64,000 nt of DNA from the NCBI GenBank assembly GCA_017744915.1, contig JAGIAH010000005.1, positions 218,139 through 282,138 on the forward strand, written 5' to 3'. This DNA comes from Agrobacterium tumefaciens (lineage in GTDB: Bacteria; Pseudomonadota; Alphaproteobacteria; Rhizobiales; Rhizobiaceae). The translations under genes and the position numbers were made by a program. Below, one piece after another: positions 18,395 through 29,398 of the stretch (position 1 is its first letter; the number at the start of each line of letters is the position of its first letter). The notes below the pieces were generated by a model, which had not been told where the DNA came from, ran no database searches, and saw nothing but the letters and a program-made list of their open reading frames with translations.

Positions 18395-19267
18395 TTACCG
18401 GTCGAGGTTCTTGCCGACGGCGCGCATCAGGAAGATGGCGACGATATTGGCGAGGATGACGGCGATGATGCCGCCGGCCGATGCGCCGCCGACGTCGTAG
18501 CCCAATAGTGCGGTGCGATAGATGAGGAAGGCGAGGTTGGTGGAGGCATAACCCGGTCCGCCATTGGTGGTGACGAGGATTTCCGCATAGACGCCGAGCA
18601 GGAAGATCGTCTGGATCAGAATGACGACGGTGATGGCGCGGGACAGATGCGGCAGGGTCAGGTAGATGAAGCGGTTGACGAAGTTGGCGCCATCCATCTC
18701 GGCCGCTTCCTTCTGCTCGCCGTCGAGCGACTGCAGGGCGGTGAGCAGGATCAGCGTCGCAAAGGGCAGCCATTGCCAGGCGACGATGATGACGATGGAG
18801 AGCAGCGGAAACTGCGCGAACCAGTCAACCGGCTGGAAACCGAAGAAGCGGGCAAGATCGGCCAGCACGCCATAACCGGGATGCATGATCATGTTCTTCC
18901 ACACCAGCGCTGCCACAGGCGGCATGACGAAGAAGGGCGAGATGATCATGATGCGCACGATGCCCTGGCCGAAAATGTCATTGTCGAGCAAGAGCGCAAT
19001 GGCGATGCCGCCGATGACGGTGATCGCAAGTACGCCGCCGACGATGACCAGCGTGTTCCAGATCGACTGGAAGAAGGCCGGATCGGTATAGAAATACTGG
19101 TAATTGAACAGACCGGCAAAGCTGACATTGGCCGGGTTGAGGAGATTGTAGTTCTGGAACGAGAACCACAACGTCATCGCCAGGGGCACGATCATCCACA
19201 CCAGAAGCAAAAGCACCGAGGGCGCAAGCATCACCCGCGCTAACCCGCTCGTGTTTCGTGTTGCCAT
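18395..19267 (-). CDS. smoF: Polyol ABC transporter permease
   Basis: A 290-residue MalF-type permease with about six membrane helices and an EAA-like loop (EAAEMDGANFVNRFIYLTLPHL). The start at MATRNTSG (19267) was chosen because GGAGGTGA lies five bases upstream; a start 43 codons earlier lacks family similarity. The intergenic space to smoE (174 bases) contains a hairpin at about 19402-19427, which may stabilise or attenuate the message after the abundant binding protein. Confidence 0.9.
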   Translation of the reverse strand: MATRNTSGLARVMLAPSVLLLLVWMIVPLAMTLWFSFQNYNLLNPANVSFAGLFNYQYFYTDPAFFQSIWNTLVIVGGVLAITVIGGIAIALLLDNDIFGQGIVRIMIISPFFVMPPVAALVWKNMIMHPGYGVLADLARFFGFQPVDWFAQFPLLSIVIIVAWQWLPFATLILLTALQSLDGEQKEAAEMDGANFVNRFIYLTLPHLSRAITVVILIQTIFLLGVYAEILVTTNGGPGYASTNLAFLIYRTALLGYDVGGASAGGIIAVILANIVAIFLMRAVGKNLDR

Positions 19268-19441
19268 TGCACTCACCTCCCCTTGGGCCTGGGCGTCACG
19301 ACATGCGCCCGGCATATCCGGAAGAACCGGCTCATTCTTGTTTTGATTTGAAAGGCTTAAACGCCGCCGTACAGACCGGTGGCTTCCAATCCCCAAGGTT
19401 CGCTGCCCGGCATCGGCGCCGGACAGCGATCTTCGGGAGGA

Positions 19442-20755
19442 TTACTTGATGTAGCCGGCGCGGGTCATTTCACGCGTCGCGGTCGACTGGGCGCCCGCAA
19501 GCGCATCATCGACGCTGGACTGGCCGGCAACCACCGCCGAGAACAGCTGACCGACCGTGGTGCCGAGCGCCTGGAATTCAGGGATCGCCACGAACTGGCC
19601 ACCGGTATAAGGCACGGGCTTTACAGTCGGCTTGGTGATGTCGGCGGCATCCATGGCGGCAAGCGTCGGCTTGGCGAAGGCGGCTGCCTTTTCATAGTCG
19701 GCATTCTTGTAAAGCGAGGTACGGGTGCCCGGAGGCACGTTTGCCCAACCTTCCTTGGAGGCGACAAGCGCGGTATAGTCCTTGCTGGTTGCCCAGGAAA
19801 TGAACTTCTCGGCCGCTTCCGACTTCTGCGAGCTCTTCGGGATCGCGAGGTTCCACGACCACAGCCAGTTGCCGTGGTTCTTCAGCTCGCCATGGGTCGG
19901 GAAGATGGCGTAACCGACCTTGTCGGCAACGGTGGAATCCTTCGGGTTGGAGACGAAGGAAGCAGCAACCGTGGCGTCGATCCACATGCCGCATTTGCCC
20001 TGCTGGAACAGCGTCAGGTTTTCGTTGAAACCGTTGGAGGAGGCACCGGACGGGCCGGCATCCTTCATCAGATCGACATAAAACTGCAGCGAGCTTTTCC
20101 ATTCCGGCTGGTCGAACTGCGGTTTCCAGTTTTCATCGAACCAGCGGCCACCGAAGGAATTGGTGAGCGCGCTGATGAAGGCCATGTTCTCGCCCCAACC
20201 AGCCTTGCCGCGCAGGCAGATGCCGTTGATATCCGCCTTGCGGTCGGTGATCTTGCGGGCGGCATCGCCGATGAATTCCCAGGTCGGGCTATCCGGCATC
20301 TTCAGGCCGGCTTTTTCGAACAGGTCCTTGCGATACATGATCATGGCGGATTCGCCATAGAACGGCGCCGCATAAAGCTTGCCTTCCATGGAAAGACCAC
20401 CGCGGATCGCCGGCAGCAGATCATCGACGTCATATTTGTCGCCGAGCTTTTCGAGCGGCAGCAGCCAGCCCTGCTTGGCCCAGATCGGCACTTCGTAATT
20501 GCCGATGGTCATGATGTCATATTGGCCGCCATTGGTGGCGATATCGGTCGTCACGCGCTCACGCAGGACGTTTTCTTCGAGCGTCACCCATTCGACCTTG
20601 ATGTCGGGGTTCTTGGCGGTGAAGTCGGAGGTCAGACCCTGCATGCGGATCATGTCACCGTTGTTCACGGTCGCGATCGTCAGCGTCTCGGCGGAAGCAA
20701 GGGTCGAAAAGGCGAGTGCCGAGCATGCGCCCAGCAAAATGGTCTTCAATGTCAT
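19442..20755 (-). CDS. smoE: Polyol ABC transporter periplasmic substrate-binding protein
   Basis: A 437-residue extracellular binding protein of the maltose/sugar family (SBP_bac_1). A typical Sec signal peptide covers residues 1-22 (cleavage near LASAE). Conserved stretches include WVTLEENVLRERVTTDIA and FPTHGELKNHGNWLWSWNLAIP, as in sorbitol/mannitol-binding SmoE proteins. It is the first structural gene of the operon after the regulator, with its own upstream region at 20756-20899. The substrates are expected to be D-sorbitol, D-mannitol and related polyols. Confidence 0.9.
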   Translation of the reverse strand: MTLKTILLGACSALAFSTLASAETLTIATVNNGDMIRMQGLTSDFTAKNPDIKVEWVTLEENVLRERVTTDIATNGGQYDIMTIGNYEVPIWAKQGWLLPLEKLGDKYDVDDLLPAIRGGLSMEGKLYAAPFYGESAMIMYRKDLFEKAGLKMPDSPTWEFIGDAARKITDRKADINGICLRGKAGWGENMAFISALTNSFGGRWFDENWKPQFDQPEWKSSLQFYVDLMKDAGPSGASSNGFNENLTLFQQGKCGMWIDATVAASFVSNPKDSTVADKVGYAIFPTHGELKNHGNWLWSWNLAIPKSSQKSEAAEKFISWATSKDYTALVASKEGWANVPPGTRTSLYKNADYEKAAAFAKPTLAAMDAADITKPTVKPVPYTGGQFVAIPEFQALGTTVGQLFSAVVAGQSSVDDALAGAQSTATREMTRAGYIK

Positions 20756-20780
20756 ATCTTCCTCCCAGAAGAAAAATGAT

Positions 20781-20833
20781 GAGCATTCGCTTTGCTCTAG
20801 GGCATTTACTCACCTCATAAGCAAAAAAGTCAA
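20781..20833 (-). promoter_or_regulatory. smoE promoter region with an inverted repeat
   Basis: On the minus strand TTGACT (20833-20828) is followed by GTAAAT or TAAATG at 18-19 base spacing, and then by GAGCA-N7-TGCTC (20781-20797). That inverted repeat shares its GAGCA half-site with the palindrome at 20895-20915. This is a plausible promoter and a second, weaker regulator site. Confidence 0.4.
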
Positions 20834-20894
20834 GCGACATCCTGTGCTGCGGCGCACATGGAAAAATCAACCATCTGATTTTATTGATTTAATT

Positions 20895-20915
20895 TTTGCT
20901 CAGTGTGTGAGCAAA
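20895..20915. promoter_or_regulatory. Palindrome TTTGCTCA-N5-TGAGCAAA, candidate SmoC operator
   Basis: A perfect 8-bp inverted repeat spans the smoC stop codon, about 145 bases upstream of smoE. Its half-site reappears near the smoE start. Its position between regulator and operon, and its SorC/DeoR-like symmetry, make it a likely operator. Confidence 0.5.
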
Positions 20916-21853
20916 TATTCGCTCGTCGCTTCGTCGGTGATGAGACCGTTCAGCAGACCACCTCTCAGCGCCGCCAGAATCGAAGCATTCTTGCGGGTGC
21001 CCTGCGCCATGCCGATGACCGTGCAGGTCTCCCGTGACGGAATAGGAACGGAGGCGACGCGCTCGTTGACGGAGTGCTCGAGAATGCGGCCATCGGCATC
21101 ATACATCCAGCCGCAAATCTCGCCGACCGCGCCGCTGGCCATCAGGGCCTTCATCTCATCCACGCCGAGGAAACCATCAACGCAGAGCGGCGCGTTTTCG
21201 CCGAGTTCACCGACACCGACGAAGGTGACATCGGCGGCGGCCCCCAGCGCCAGCGTGGAGCGCACCATGGACTGGTCGTGCAGCAGTTCCCGCTCCTCGG
21301 CCGATGAGCAAAGCACCGGCAGCGGCATCGGGAAATGCCGCGCCTTGATGGCATCGGCCATGCTGAAGATGACGTTGTAATAGGCGGCCGATCCATCCGG
21401 CCCGATATTGCCGGTCAGCGACACGATACGGTGTTGCGGGCATTCCATCGGCGGCAGCTGATCGACAGCGGCCTTCAAGGTGCGGCCGGTGCCGATGGCG
21501 AGCACGATGGGATCGGCATTCTTCAGCCAGCGCTCGATTTCCGCCGCCCCGGCTTCGGCAATGCCGACCGTGGAGGAGACGCCGGCCGGATCGCTCGGCA
21601 CCACCTCGATATATTTGAGATCGAATTTTGCCTTCAGCCGTTCGGCCTTTTCCAGACAGGCGGCGATGGGGTGATCGAGCCGGACCTTGATCAGCCGCTC
21701 GGCGACGGCAAGCGATACCAGCCGCTGCGCCGACTGCCGGGAAATGCCCATGGCGGCGGCAATCTCATCCTGCGTGCGACCGGCGACATAATAAAGCCAG
21801 CCGGCACGGGCCGCATCGTCCAGCCGTCCATGTGCGTCGTTTCGTCTGGCCAT
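20900..21853 (-). CDS. smoC: SorC-type regulator of the polyol operon
   Basis: A 317-residue regulator with an N-terminal helix-turn-helix at about residues 27-55 (RTQDEIAAAMGISRQSAQRLVSLA). A SorC-type sugar-binding domain covers about residues 60-315. It lies directly upstream of smoE on the same strand, as smoC does in Rhodobacter and rhizobial smo loci. It presumably senses a polyol or sugar phosphate and represses or activates smoEFGKS-mtlK. It is paralogous to the regulator at 6182-7192. Confidence 0.85.
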   Translation of the reverse strand: MARRNDAHGRLDDAARAGWLYYVAGRTQDEIAAAMGISRQSAQRLVSLAVAERLIKVRLDHPIAACLEKAERLKAKFDLKYIEVVPSDPAGVSSTVGIAEAGAAEIERWLKNADPIVLAIGTGRTLKAAVDQLPPMECPQHRIVSLTGNIGPDGSAAYYNVIFSMADAIKARHFPMPLPVLCSSAEERELLHDQSMVRSTLALGAAADVTFVGVGELGENAPLCVDGFLGVDEMKALMASGAVGEICGWMYDADGRILEHSVNERVASVPIPSRETCTVIGMAQGTRKNASILAALRGGLLNGLITDEATSEYLLTH

Positions 21854-21980
21854 GCCGCTGCCCTTTGAGAATTATGCCTGCGCATTTGCTGGCATTTTTT
21901 TGCGCCGACTGTCAAACGGGGAGCATGCGAAAGCGAGCGTTTGGCCGACTGAAAACCATCTGGCACGACGGTGCGGCACG

Positions 21981-22104
21981 TTTCTTCTCCCCGCCGGGGA
22001 GAAGGTGGCCCGAAGGGTCGGATGAGGGGGAAACGCCAGCGGTAGATCGAGAGCTTGCCCCCTCATCCCGCTGCCGCGACCTTCTCCCCGGCGGGGAGAA
22101 GAAA
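21981..22104. repeat. RIME-like palindromic element, family 1 (copy 2)
   Basis: Inverted ends TTTCTTCTCCCCGCCGGGG / CCCCGGCGGGGAGAAGAAA enclose GGTGGCCCGAAGGGTC and CCCCCTCATCCCGC segments like those at 11690-11820. It occupies most of the gap between smoC and the double-ATPase gene (21854-22161). Confidence 0.8.
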
Positions 22105-22161
22105 TGCGCGGCAACCACTCGCTCCCTTACCAGCGCTCAACGCGAAGCCGCCACCATTCGA

Positions 22162-24012
<1,851 letters not shown>

Positions 24013-24060
24013 GCCGATCTCCTGAAAAGCAGAAGGCGGCCACGCGGGCCGCCGGATGTC

Positions 24061-25224
24061 TTATGCAGCAAGTGCGGTTTCGGCCATCGAAACCCAGTAG
24101 CTGATGCCGTAAGGCAGCGCGTCATCGTTGAAATCGTAAGCCGCGTTGTGCAGCCCGGCCGTATCGCCATTGCCGATGAAGATGAAGGCGCCGGGGCGCG
24201 CTTCCAGCATGTAGGAAAAATCCTCCGCCCCCATATGCGGGTTGGGATTGGTGTTGACGGCATTGGCGCCGGCCACGCCCATGGCTACGCCGGTCGCGAA
24301 TTCGGTCTCGTCGCTGTGGTTGAAGGTGACGGGATAACCGCGATCATATTTCACCTCGGCCGTTGCGCCATGCGCCATGGCGGTGGCTGTCGCCACTTCC
24401 TTCAGGCGCTTTTCGGCGAAATCGCGGGTTTCCGGCAGAAGCGTGCGCACCGTGCCCGTCAGCGTCACGGAACCGGGAATGACGTTGGAGGCCGTGCCGC
24501 CATGGGTGGTGGCCACGGTGACGACCAGCGATTTCAACGGGTCCGTCTCGCGCGAGACGATGGATTGCAGGGCGATGATGATATAGGCCGAGGTCAGAAC
24601 CGGATCGACGGAAAGATGCGGCGCGGCCGCGTGGCTGCCCTTGCCGGCAATCGTGATTTCGAAAGCATCCGCCGCCGCCATGGTGGAACCCTTGCGGATG
24701 GCGAACTGCCCGACCGGAATACCCGGCTCGTTATGCATGCCATAGACCTGCGAAATACCGAATTTCTCCATCATGCCGTCGTTCAGCATGGCGAGAGCGC
24801 CTGCCCCGCCCTCTTCGGCCGGCTGGAAGATGACCGCGACGGAACCCTTGAAATTGCGGGTCTCGGCCAGATATTGCGCCGCGCCCAGAAGCATGGCGGT
24901 GTGCCCGTCGTGACCGCAGGAATGGGCCTTGCCCGGTGTCTTCGAAGACCAGGGCTTGCCGCTGGTCTCGAGGATCGGCAGGGCGTCCATGTCGGAGCGG
25001 AAACCGATGGTCGGGCCGTCCCCGTGCCGGCCCTTGATGATGCCCACCACGCCGGTCTTGCCGATACCGGTCTCCACCACGTCGCAACCGAAGGATTTCA
25101 GTTTTTCGGCCACGAATTTCGATGTTTCGAAGACATCATAGAGCAGTTCCGGGTGCTCGTGCAGGTGACGCCTCCAGCCGGCCACGTCTTCCTGCATTTC
25201 AGCCACACGGTTCAATATCGGCAT
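24061..25224 (-). CDS. M20-family amidohydrolase (hippurate hydrolase/aminoacylase-like)
   Basis: A 387-residue zinc-dependent amidohydrolase of the M20D group (ama/hipO/hyuC-like). It has the metal-ligand motif SCGHDGHTAMLLG, an RSDMDALPI segment, and EEGGAGA containing the general-base and metal-binding glutamates. A small dimerisation domain is inserted at about residues 185-300. The C-terminal HMGAEDFSYML supplies another ligand. The start MPILNRVAEM (25224) was chosen over a frame extending far upstream into the promoter region. It probably hydrolyses N-acyl amino acids or peptides imported by module A. The exact substrate is unknown. Confidence 0.85.
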   Translation of the reverse strand: MPILNRVAEMQEDVAGWRRHLHEHPELLYDVFETSKFVAEKLKSFGCDVVETGIGKTGVVGIIKGRHGDGPTIGFRSDMDALPILETSGKPWSSKTPGKAHSCGHDGHTAMLLGAAQYLAETRNFKGSVAVIFQPAEEGGAGALAMLNDGMMEKFGISQVYGMHNEPGIPVGQFAIRKGSTMAAADAFEITIAGKGSHAAAPHLSVDPVLTSAYIIIALQSIVSRETDPLKSLVVTVATTHGGTASNVIPGSVTLTGTVRTLLPETRDFAEKRLKEVATATAMAHGATAEVKYDRGYPVTFNHSDETEFATGVAMGVAGANAVNTNPNPHMGAEDFSYMLEARPGAFIFIGNGDTAGLHNAAYDFNDDALPYGISYWVSMAETALAA

Positions 25225-25280
25225 TCTCTTTTTCCCTTTTTTTGTTCCCCGCCGGGTTGTCGGAAAACATATTGCGTTTG

Positions 25281-25309
25281 GAATTTCTCCTTTTGCAAGC
25301 AGGAAATTC
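25281..25309. promoter_or_regulatory. Inverted repeat in the module A divergent promoter region
   Basis: GAATTTC at 25281-25287 and GAAATTC at 25303-25309 form a perfect 7-bp inverted repeat, close to the start of the M20 gene. Candidate operator; the regulator is unknown. Confidence 0.3.
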
Positions 25310-25467
25310 TCTACATGGGCGAAAAATAGGCCCAAAACTGAATGGCTCAAATTTTGTTCACAAAAGCGACATTGGGACTTGCTTTTAAAAAAAACTGACA
25401 ATAGCATCATCGGGAATGATGGGATATTCATTAGCAAAGTCAAACACTTAGAACAAAAGACCTTGCA

Positions 25468-25491
25468 TTTGACGACGGGAAAAGCGTCAAA
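25468..25491. promoter_or_regulatory. Inverted repeat TTTGACG-N10-CGTCAAA before the binding-protein gene
   Basis: A perfect 7-bp inverted repeat lies 40 bases upstream of the ATG at 25531. It may be a regulator site or an untranslated-region hairpin. The 25225-25530 gap is AT-rich and otherwise holds no gene. Confidence 0.35.
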
Positions 25492-25530
25492 CATTCGAAT
25501 AGATAAAATCCAAAAAAGGGGAAAACCACG

Positions 25531-27240
25531 ATGAAGAAGCGCAGCGTTCTCTTTGCCAGCACGGTGGCGGCGATGGCTTTCGCAGGCTCTGCCGCCCATG
25601 CCGAGCGCGGCAGTGACGGCGAATTGAAAATCCTGTTCTGGCAGGCTGTATCGACACTCAACCCTTATCTTTCGGGTGGCACGAAAGAGATCTACAGCTC
25701 GTCCATGGTAATCGAACCGCTGGCGCGCTACGACGAAAAGGGCGAGCTGGTGCCGATGCTGGTCACCGAGATTCCGACGGTCGACAATGGCGGCGTCGCG
25801 AAGGATCTGCTCAGCATGACGTGGAAGCTGAAAAGCGACGTCAAATGGTCAGACGGCACGCCCTTCACCGCCGAAGACGTGATTTTCTCGTGGAAATATT
25901 GCACCGCTCCGGATGGCGGCTGCGCGCAGGCGGCGCAATATGAAGGCGTGAAGAATGTCGAGGCCATCGACGCCCACACCGTCAAGGTCAGCTTCACCGA
26001 ACCGAAACCCTACCCCTATTCCGCCTTCGTCGGAGCGCAATCGCCCGTCATCCAGAAGAAGCAGTTCGAAAAATGCGTCGGCGCCGCCGCACCCGGCTGC
26101 ACATCCGCCAATTTCGGCCCCATCGGCACCGGCCCCTTCGTGGTCAAGGATTTTAAGCCGAATGACGTCATCAGCTTCGTCGCCAACCCAAATTACCGCG
26201 ATCCGGCCAAGCCGGCCTTTGCCACCGCGACGCTGAAGGGCGGCGGCGACGCCGCTTCCGCCGCGCGCGCCGTGCTGGAAACCGGCGAATTCGATTACGC
26301 CTGGAACATGCAGGTGGAGCCGGAAATCCTGGCCACCATGGTAGCTGCCGGCAAGGGCAAGCTGGAAACCGCCTTCGGCACGCAGGTCGAGCGTATCAAT
26401 CTCAACTGGTACAATGCCGATCCTTCTCTGGGCGACAAGCGCTCCACCAAAGAGGGCGGCCCGCACCCTGCCCTTTCCGACCCCGCCGTGCGCCGGGCGC
26501 TCTCACTCGCCATCGACCGCGACGTGATCGACGAGGCCGGTTACGGCGAAGCCGGCAAGCCGACCTGCAACATCGTGCCGGCGCCGGAAGCCGTCGCTTC
26601 CACCAAGAATGACAGCTGGTGCCTGAAGCAGGATGTGGATGGCGCAAACAAGCTGCTGGACGATGCCGGCTGGGTGAAAGGCGCCGACGGCATTCGCGCC
26701 AAGAATGGCGTGAAACTCTCCTTCCTTTACCAGACCTCCACCAATTCGGTTCGCCAGGCCACGCAGGAACTGGTGAAGGACATGTGGTCGCAGATCGGCG
26801 TTGCCTCCGAACTGCGCAATGTCAGCGCCTCGGTCTTCTTCGGCGGTGACCCGGCCAGCCCGGATACCTTCCAGAAATTTTATGCCGACGTCGAAATGTA
26901 CACCAACAATTTCGACGGCACCGACCCGGAGAAATATCTGGCGGAATGGCTGTGCGACAAGATCCCCGCCCCCCAAAACGGCTGGCAGGGCCAGAATATT
27001 CCGCGTTATTGCAACCCGAAATTCGACAAGCTGGTGGGCGAACTCTCCAAGACCGCCGAGCTTGCCAAGCGCGCGGAGATTTCCAAGCAGCTCAATGACA
27101 TGCTGACGGAGGAAGGCGCGCATATTCCGCTCATCCACCGCGGCAGCGTCTCCTCGCATTCGCTGACGCTGGAAGGCGTTCGCATGAATGCCTGGGATTC
27201 CGAACTCTGGAACGTCGCGGACTGGTCCCGCAAGAAGTAA
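25531..27240 (+). CDS. Peptide-type ABC transporter periplasmic binding protein (module A)
   Basis: A 569-residue SBP_bac_5 (DppA/OppA) family protein with a Sec signal peptide at residues 1-25 (cleavage after AHA). The conserved LKSDVKWSDGTPFTAEDVIFSWKY segment appears near residue 92. It is longer than DppA and has an extra cysteine set (KYCTAPDGGC, FEKCVGAAAPGC) that may form disulfides. GGGGA precedes the ATG. It is followed by a hairpin and then by the permease genes. Substrate unknown; the adjacent M20 hydrolase suggests a peptide or N-acyl amino acid. Confidence 0.87.
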   Translation: MKKRSVLFASTVAAMAFAGSAAHAERGSDGELKILFWQAVSTLNPYLSGGTKEIYSSSMVIEPLARYDEKGELVPMLVTEIPTVDNGGVAKDLLSMTWKLKSDVKWSDGTPFTAEDVIFSWKYCTAPDGGCAQAAQYEGVKNVEAIDAHTVKVSFTEPKPYPYSAFVGAQSPVIQKKQFEKCVGAAAPGCTSANFGPIGTGPFVVKDFKPNDVISFVANPNYRDPAKPAFATATLKGGGDAASAARAVLETGEFDYAWNMQVEPEILATMVAAGKGKLETAFGTQVERINLNWYNADPSLGDKRSTKEGGPHPALSDPAVRRALSLAIDRDVIDEAGYGEAGKPTCNIVPAPEAVASTKNDSWCLKQDVDGANKLLDDAGWVKGADGIRAKNGVKLSFLYQTSTNSVRQATQELVKDMWSQIGVASELRNVSASVFFGGDPASPDTFQKFYADVEMYTNNFDGTDPEKYLAEWLCDKIPAPQNGWQGQNIPRYCNPKFDKLVGELSKTAELAKRAEISKQLNDMLTEEGAHIPLIHRGSVSSHSLTLEGVRMNAWDSELWNVADWSRKK

Positions 27241-27251
27241 CACGCAGATGT

Positions 27252-27280
27252 GCCGGCTTCCCAGGGGGAGCCGGCCTTTT
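27252..27280 (+). terminator. Intra-operon stem-loop after the module A binding-protein gene
   Basis: GCCGGCTTCC pairs with GGGAGCCGGC (one mismatch) and is followed by CTTTT. It lies between the binding-protein gene and the permeases. Such partial terminators commonly keep permease expression below that of the binding protein. Confidence 0.6.
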
Positions 27281-27378
27281 GCATGCCCTGGACCATGATC
27301 TGAAGACACATTGGCCGCGTCCCTGCGAAAACACTCCCGATTTTCGCCCTGCCGCGCTCTGGGTCTGGAGAGTTTCAG

Positions 27379-28389
27379 ATGTTTACCTTTACGCTCCGGC
27401 GGCTTGCCTTTGCCGTACCGACGTTGCTCGTCATCAGCTTCGTCATCTTCGCACTGCTCGATCTCGCGCCCAACGACCCGACCGGCGATCTGCCGCTCAC
27501 CATTCCGCCCGAGGTGCGCGAACAGATCCGCGCCTCGCTTGGCCTCGACCAGCCCTTCTTCGTCCGTTACCTGATGTGGCTGCAGCAATTCTTCATCAAC
27601 GAACCGCTGAACCTCTTTGAAAAGCTGACCGGCTGGCAGATCGGCGATGGCAGCCGCATGCGGGTGCTCTCCTGGGCGACACGCAGCCCGGTGGTCGATC
27701 TCGTCATCCAGCGCATGCCGCAGACGCTTTGGGTGGTAGGCCTTGCCTATCTGTTCGGCGCGCTGCTGGCGATCCCGATCGGTGTCATCTCCGCCTACAA
27801 GCAATATTCGATCTTCGACCAGATCGGCACCTTCGTTTCCATGGTCGGTTATTCGGTGCCGACCTTCTTCACCGGCGTGCTGCTGGTCGTCATCTTCAGC
27901 TCCTATCTGCAATGGTTCCCTTCCGTTTACGACACCAATCTGCAGGTCAGGGACTGGGCAAGTTTCGTGGCGCAGGTGAAGCAGATGTTCCTGCCGGTGC
28001 TGGTGCTGACGCTCTACAACGTCTCGCAGATCAGCCGCTTCGTGCGCGCCTCCATGCTCGACAATCTGCATCAGGATTATGTGCGCACGGCGCGCGCCAA
28101 GGGCGTGAAGGAAAAATCCGTGCTGCTCGTGCATGTGCTGCGCAACAGCCTGATCCCGGTCGTGACCGTCATTGCGCTCGGCGTGCCGACGATCTTTTCC
28201 GGCGCCATCATCACCGAGCAGATTTTCCGCGTGAACGGGCTTGGCCAATTGCTGATCACCGCCGTTCAGGGTGCGGATATTCCGCTGGTGCAGACGCTGA
28301 CCTTCATTTTCGCGGTGCTGATCGTGCTCTTCAACCTGATTGCCGACGTGTTGTACGGCATTCTCGACCCGAGGATCCGCTATGACTGA
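27379..28389 (+). CDS. Peptide-type ABC transporter permease, DppB-like (module A)
   Basis: A 336-residue BPD_transp_1 permease with an N-terminal amphipathic region and six predicted helices. The EAA loop reads YVRTARAKGVKEKSVLLVHVLRNSLIPVV, diagnostic for the DppB branch. The C-terminal LYGILDPRIRYD is typical. It overlaps the following DppC-like gene by 8 bases. Confidence 0.9.
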   Translation: MFTFTLRRLAFAVPTLLVISFVIFALLDLAPNDPTGDLPLTIPPEVREQIRASLGLDQPFFVRYLMWLQQFFINEPLNLFEKLTGWQIGDGSRMRVLSWATRSPVVDLVIQRMPQTLWVVGLAYLFGALLAIPIGVISAYKQYSIFDQIGTFVSMVGYSVPTFFTGVLLVVIFSSYLQWFPSVYDTNLQVRDWASFVAQVKQMFLPVLVLTLYNVSQISRFVRASMLDNLHQDYVRTARAKGVKEKSVLLVHVLRNSLIPVVTVIALGVPTIFSGAIITEQIFRVNGLGQLLITAVQGADIPLVQTLTFIFAVLIVLFNLIADVLYGILDPRIRYD

Positions 28390-29302
28390 CGCCACCATTA
28401 CAGCGCCGACGGTTGCGGCCACCCCCACGCAATCCGCCCTTGCCGATATCTGGAAACAGTTTCGCGTTCACAAGGGCGGCGTGGCAGGGCTCTTCGTCTT
28501 CATCTTCATCCTGCTTGCGGTCTATGTCGGCCCCTATATCCACACCGTGGCACCCAACGCCATCAATGTGAAGGCACGCAACCAGTGGCCGTCGCTGGCC
28601 CATCCCTTCGGCACCGATAATCTCGGCAAGGACATGCTGGCACAGGTTCTGGCCGGCGGGCGCATCTCGCTTGCCGTCGGCATTACCGCCATGCTGCTGG
28701 CGCTGTTTCTCGGCACGCTGGTGGGGGTGCTATCAGGTTATTTCCGAAATCTGGACGGCCCGCTGATGCGGCTCACCGACCTGTTCCTGGCCCTGCCGCT
28801 CCTGCCGCTGCTGCTCGTCATCCTGATGCTGTTTCGCGATACGCTGCGCGCAGCCTTCGGGCCGGAAACCGGCATCTTCATCCTGATCGTCTTCGTGATC
28901 GGGATAACCAGCTGGATGCATACCGCCCGTATCGTGCGCGGCGATGTGCTGACGATCAAAAGCCAGGAATTCATCATGGCGGCGAAATCGAGCGGCATGC
29001 GCGAATATCGCATCATTATCAGGCACATCCTGCCGAATGTTCTGAGTTCGATCATGGTATCCGCCACGCTCGGCATCGCCGCCGCCATCATCACGGAATC
29101 GGCGCTCTCCTTCCTAGGCCTCGGCTTCCCCTCCGACTTTCCGACCTGGGGACGGCTGCTCTTCGATGGCGCCAACTTCCTGCAATTGACGCCATCGCGC
29201 GTGCTGTGGCCGGGGCTGGCGATTTCACTGACGGTTCTGAGCGTCAACTATATCGGCGATGCCGTGCGTGATGCGCTCGACCCAAGGGCGTTGAAGAGCT
29301 GA
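28382..29302 (+). CDS. Peptide-type ABC transporter permease, DppC-like (module A)
   Basis: A 306-residue permease with an N-terminal OppC_N segment (FRVHKGGVAGLFVFIFILLAVY). The EAA loop is FIMAAKSSGMREYRIIIRHILPNVLSS. The C-terminal GDAVRDALDPRALKS is standard. The start MTDATITAP at 28382 overlaps the upstream gene and was preferred to one 14 codons earlier. A perfect inverted repeat about 40 bases past the stop may end the transcript. Confidence 0.9.
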   Translation: MTDATITAPTVAATPTQSALADIWKQFRVHKGGVAGLFVFIFILLAVYVGPYIHTVAPNAINVKARNQWPSLAHPFGTDNLGKDMLAQVLAGGRISLAVGITAMLLALFLGTLVGVLSGYFRNLDGPLMRLTDLFLALPLLPLLLVILMLFRDTLRAAFGPETGIFILIVFVIGITSWMHTARIVRGDVLTIKSQEFIMAAKSSGMREYRIIIRHILPNVLSSIMVSATLGIAAAIITESALSFLGLGFPSDFPTWGRLLFDGANFLQLTPSRVLWPGLAISLTVLSVNYIGDAVRDALDPRALKS

Positions 29303-29343
29303 GGAGACGGCCGATCGGAGGGTGATGATAAGACGTAAGAACT

Positions 29344-29384
29344 CTCCACGTCATCCTCGGGCTTTTCCCGAGGATGACGTGGAG
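29344..29384. repeat. Perfect 18-bp inverted repeat (REP-like hairpin)
   Basis: CTCCACGTCATCCTCGGG and its exact complement flank a 5-base loop (CTTTT). It lies between the convergent module A permease and RHH genes. The GTCATCCTCGGG core resembles the arms of the family 3 repeats. It could act as a bidirectional transcription end or mRNA stabiliser. Confidence 0.7.
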
Positions 29385-29398
29385 CATACGGTGACTAG

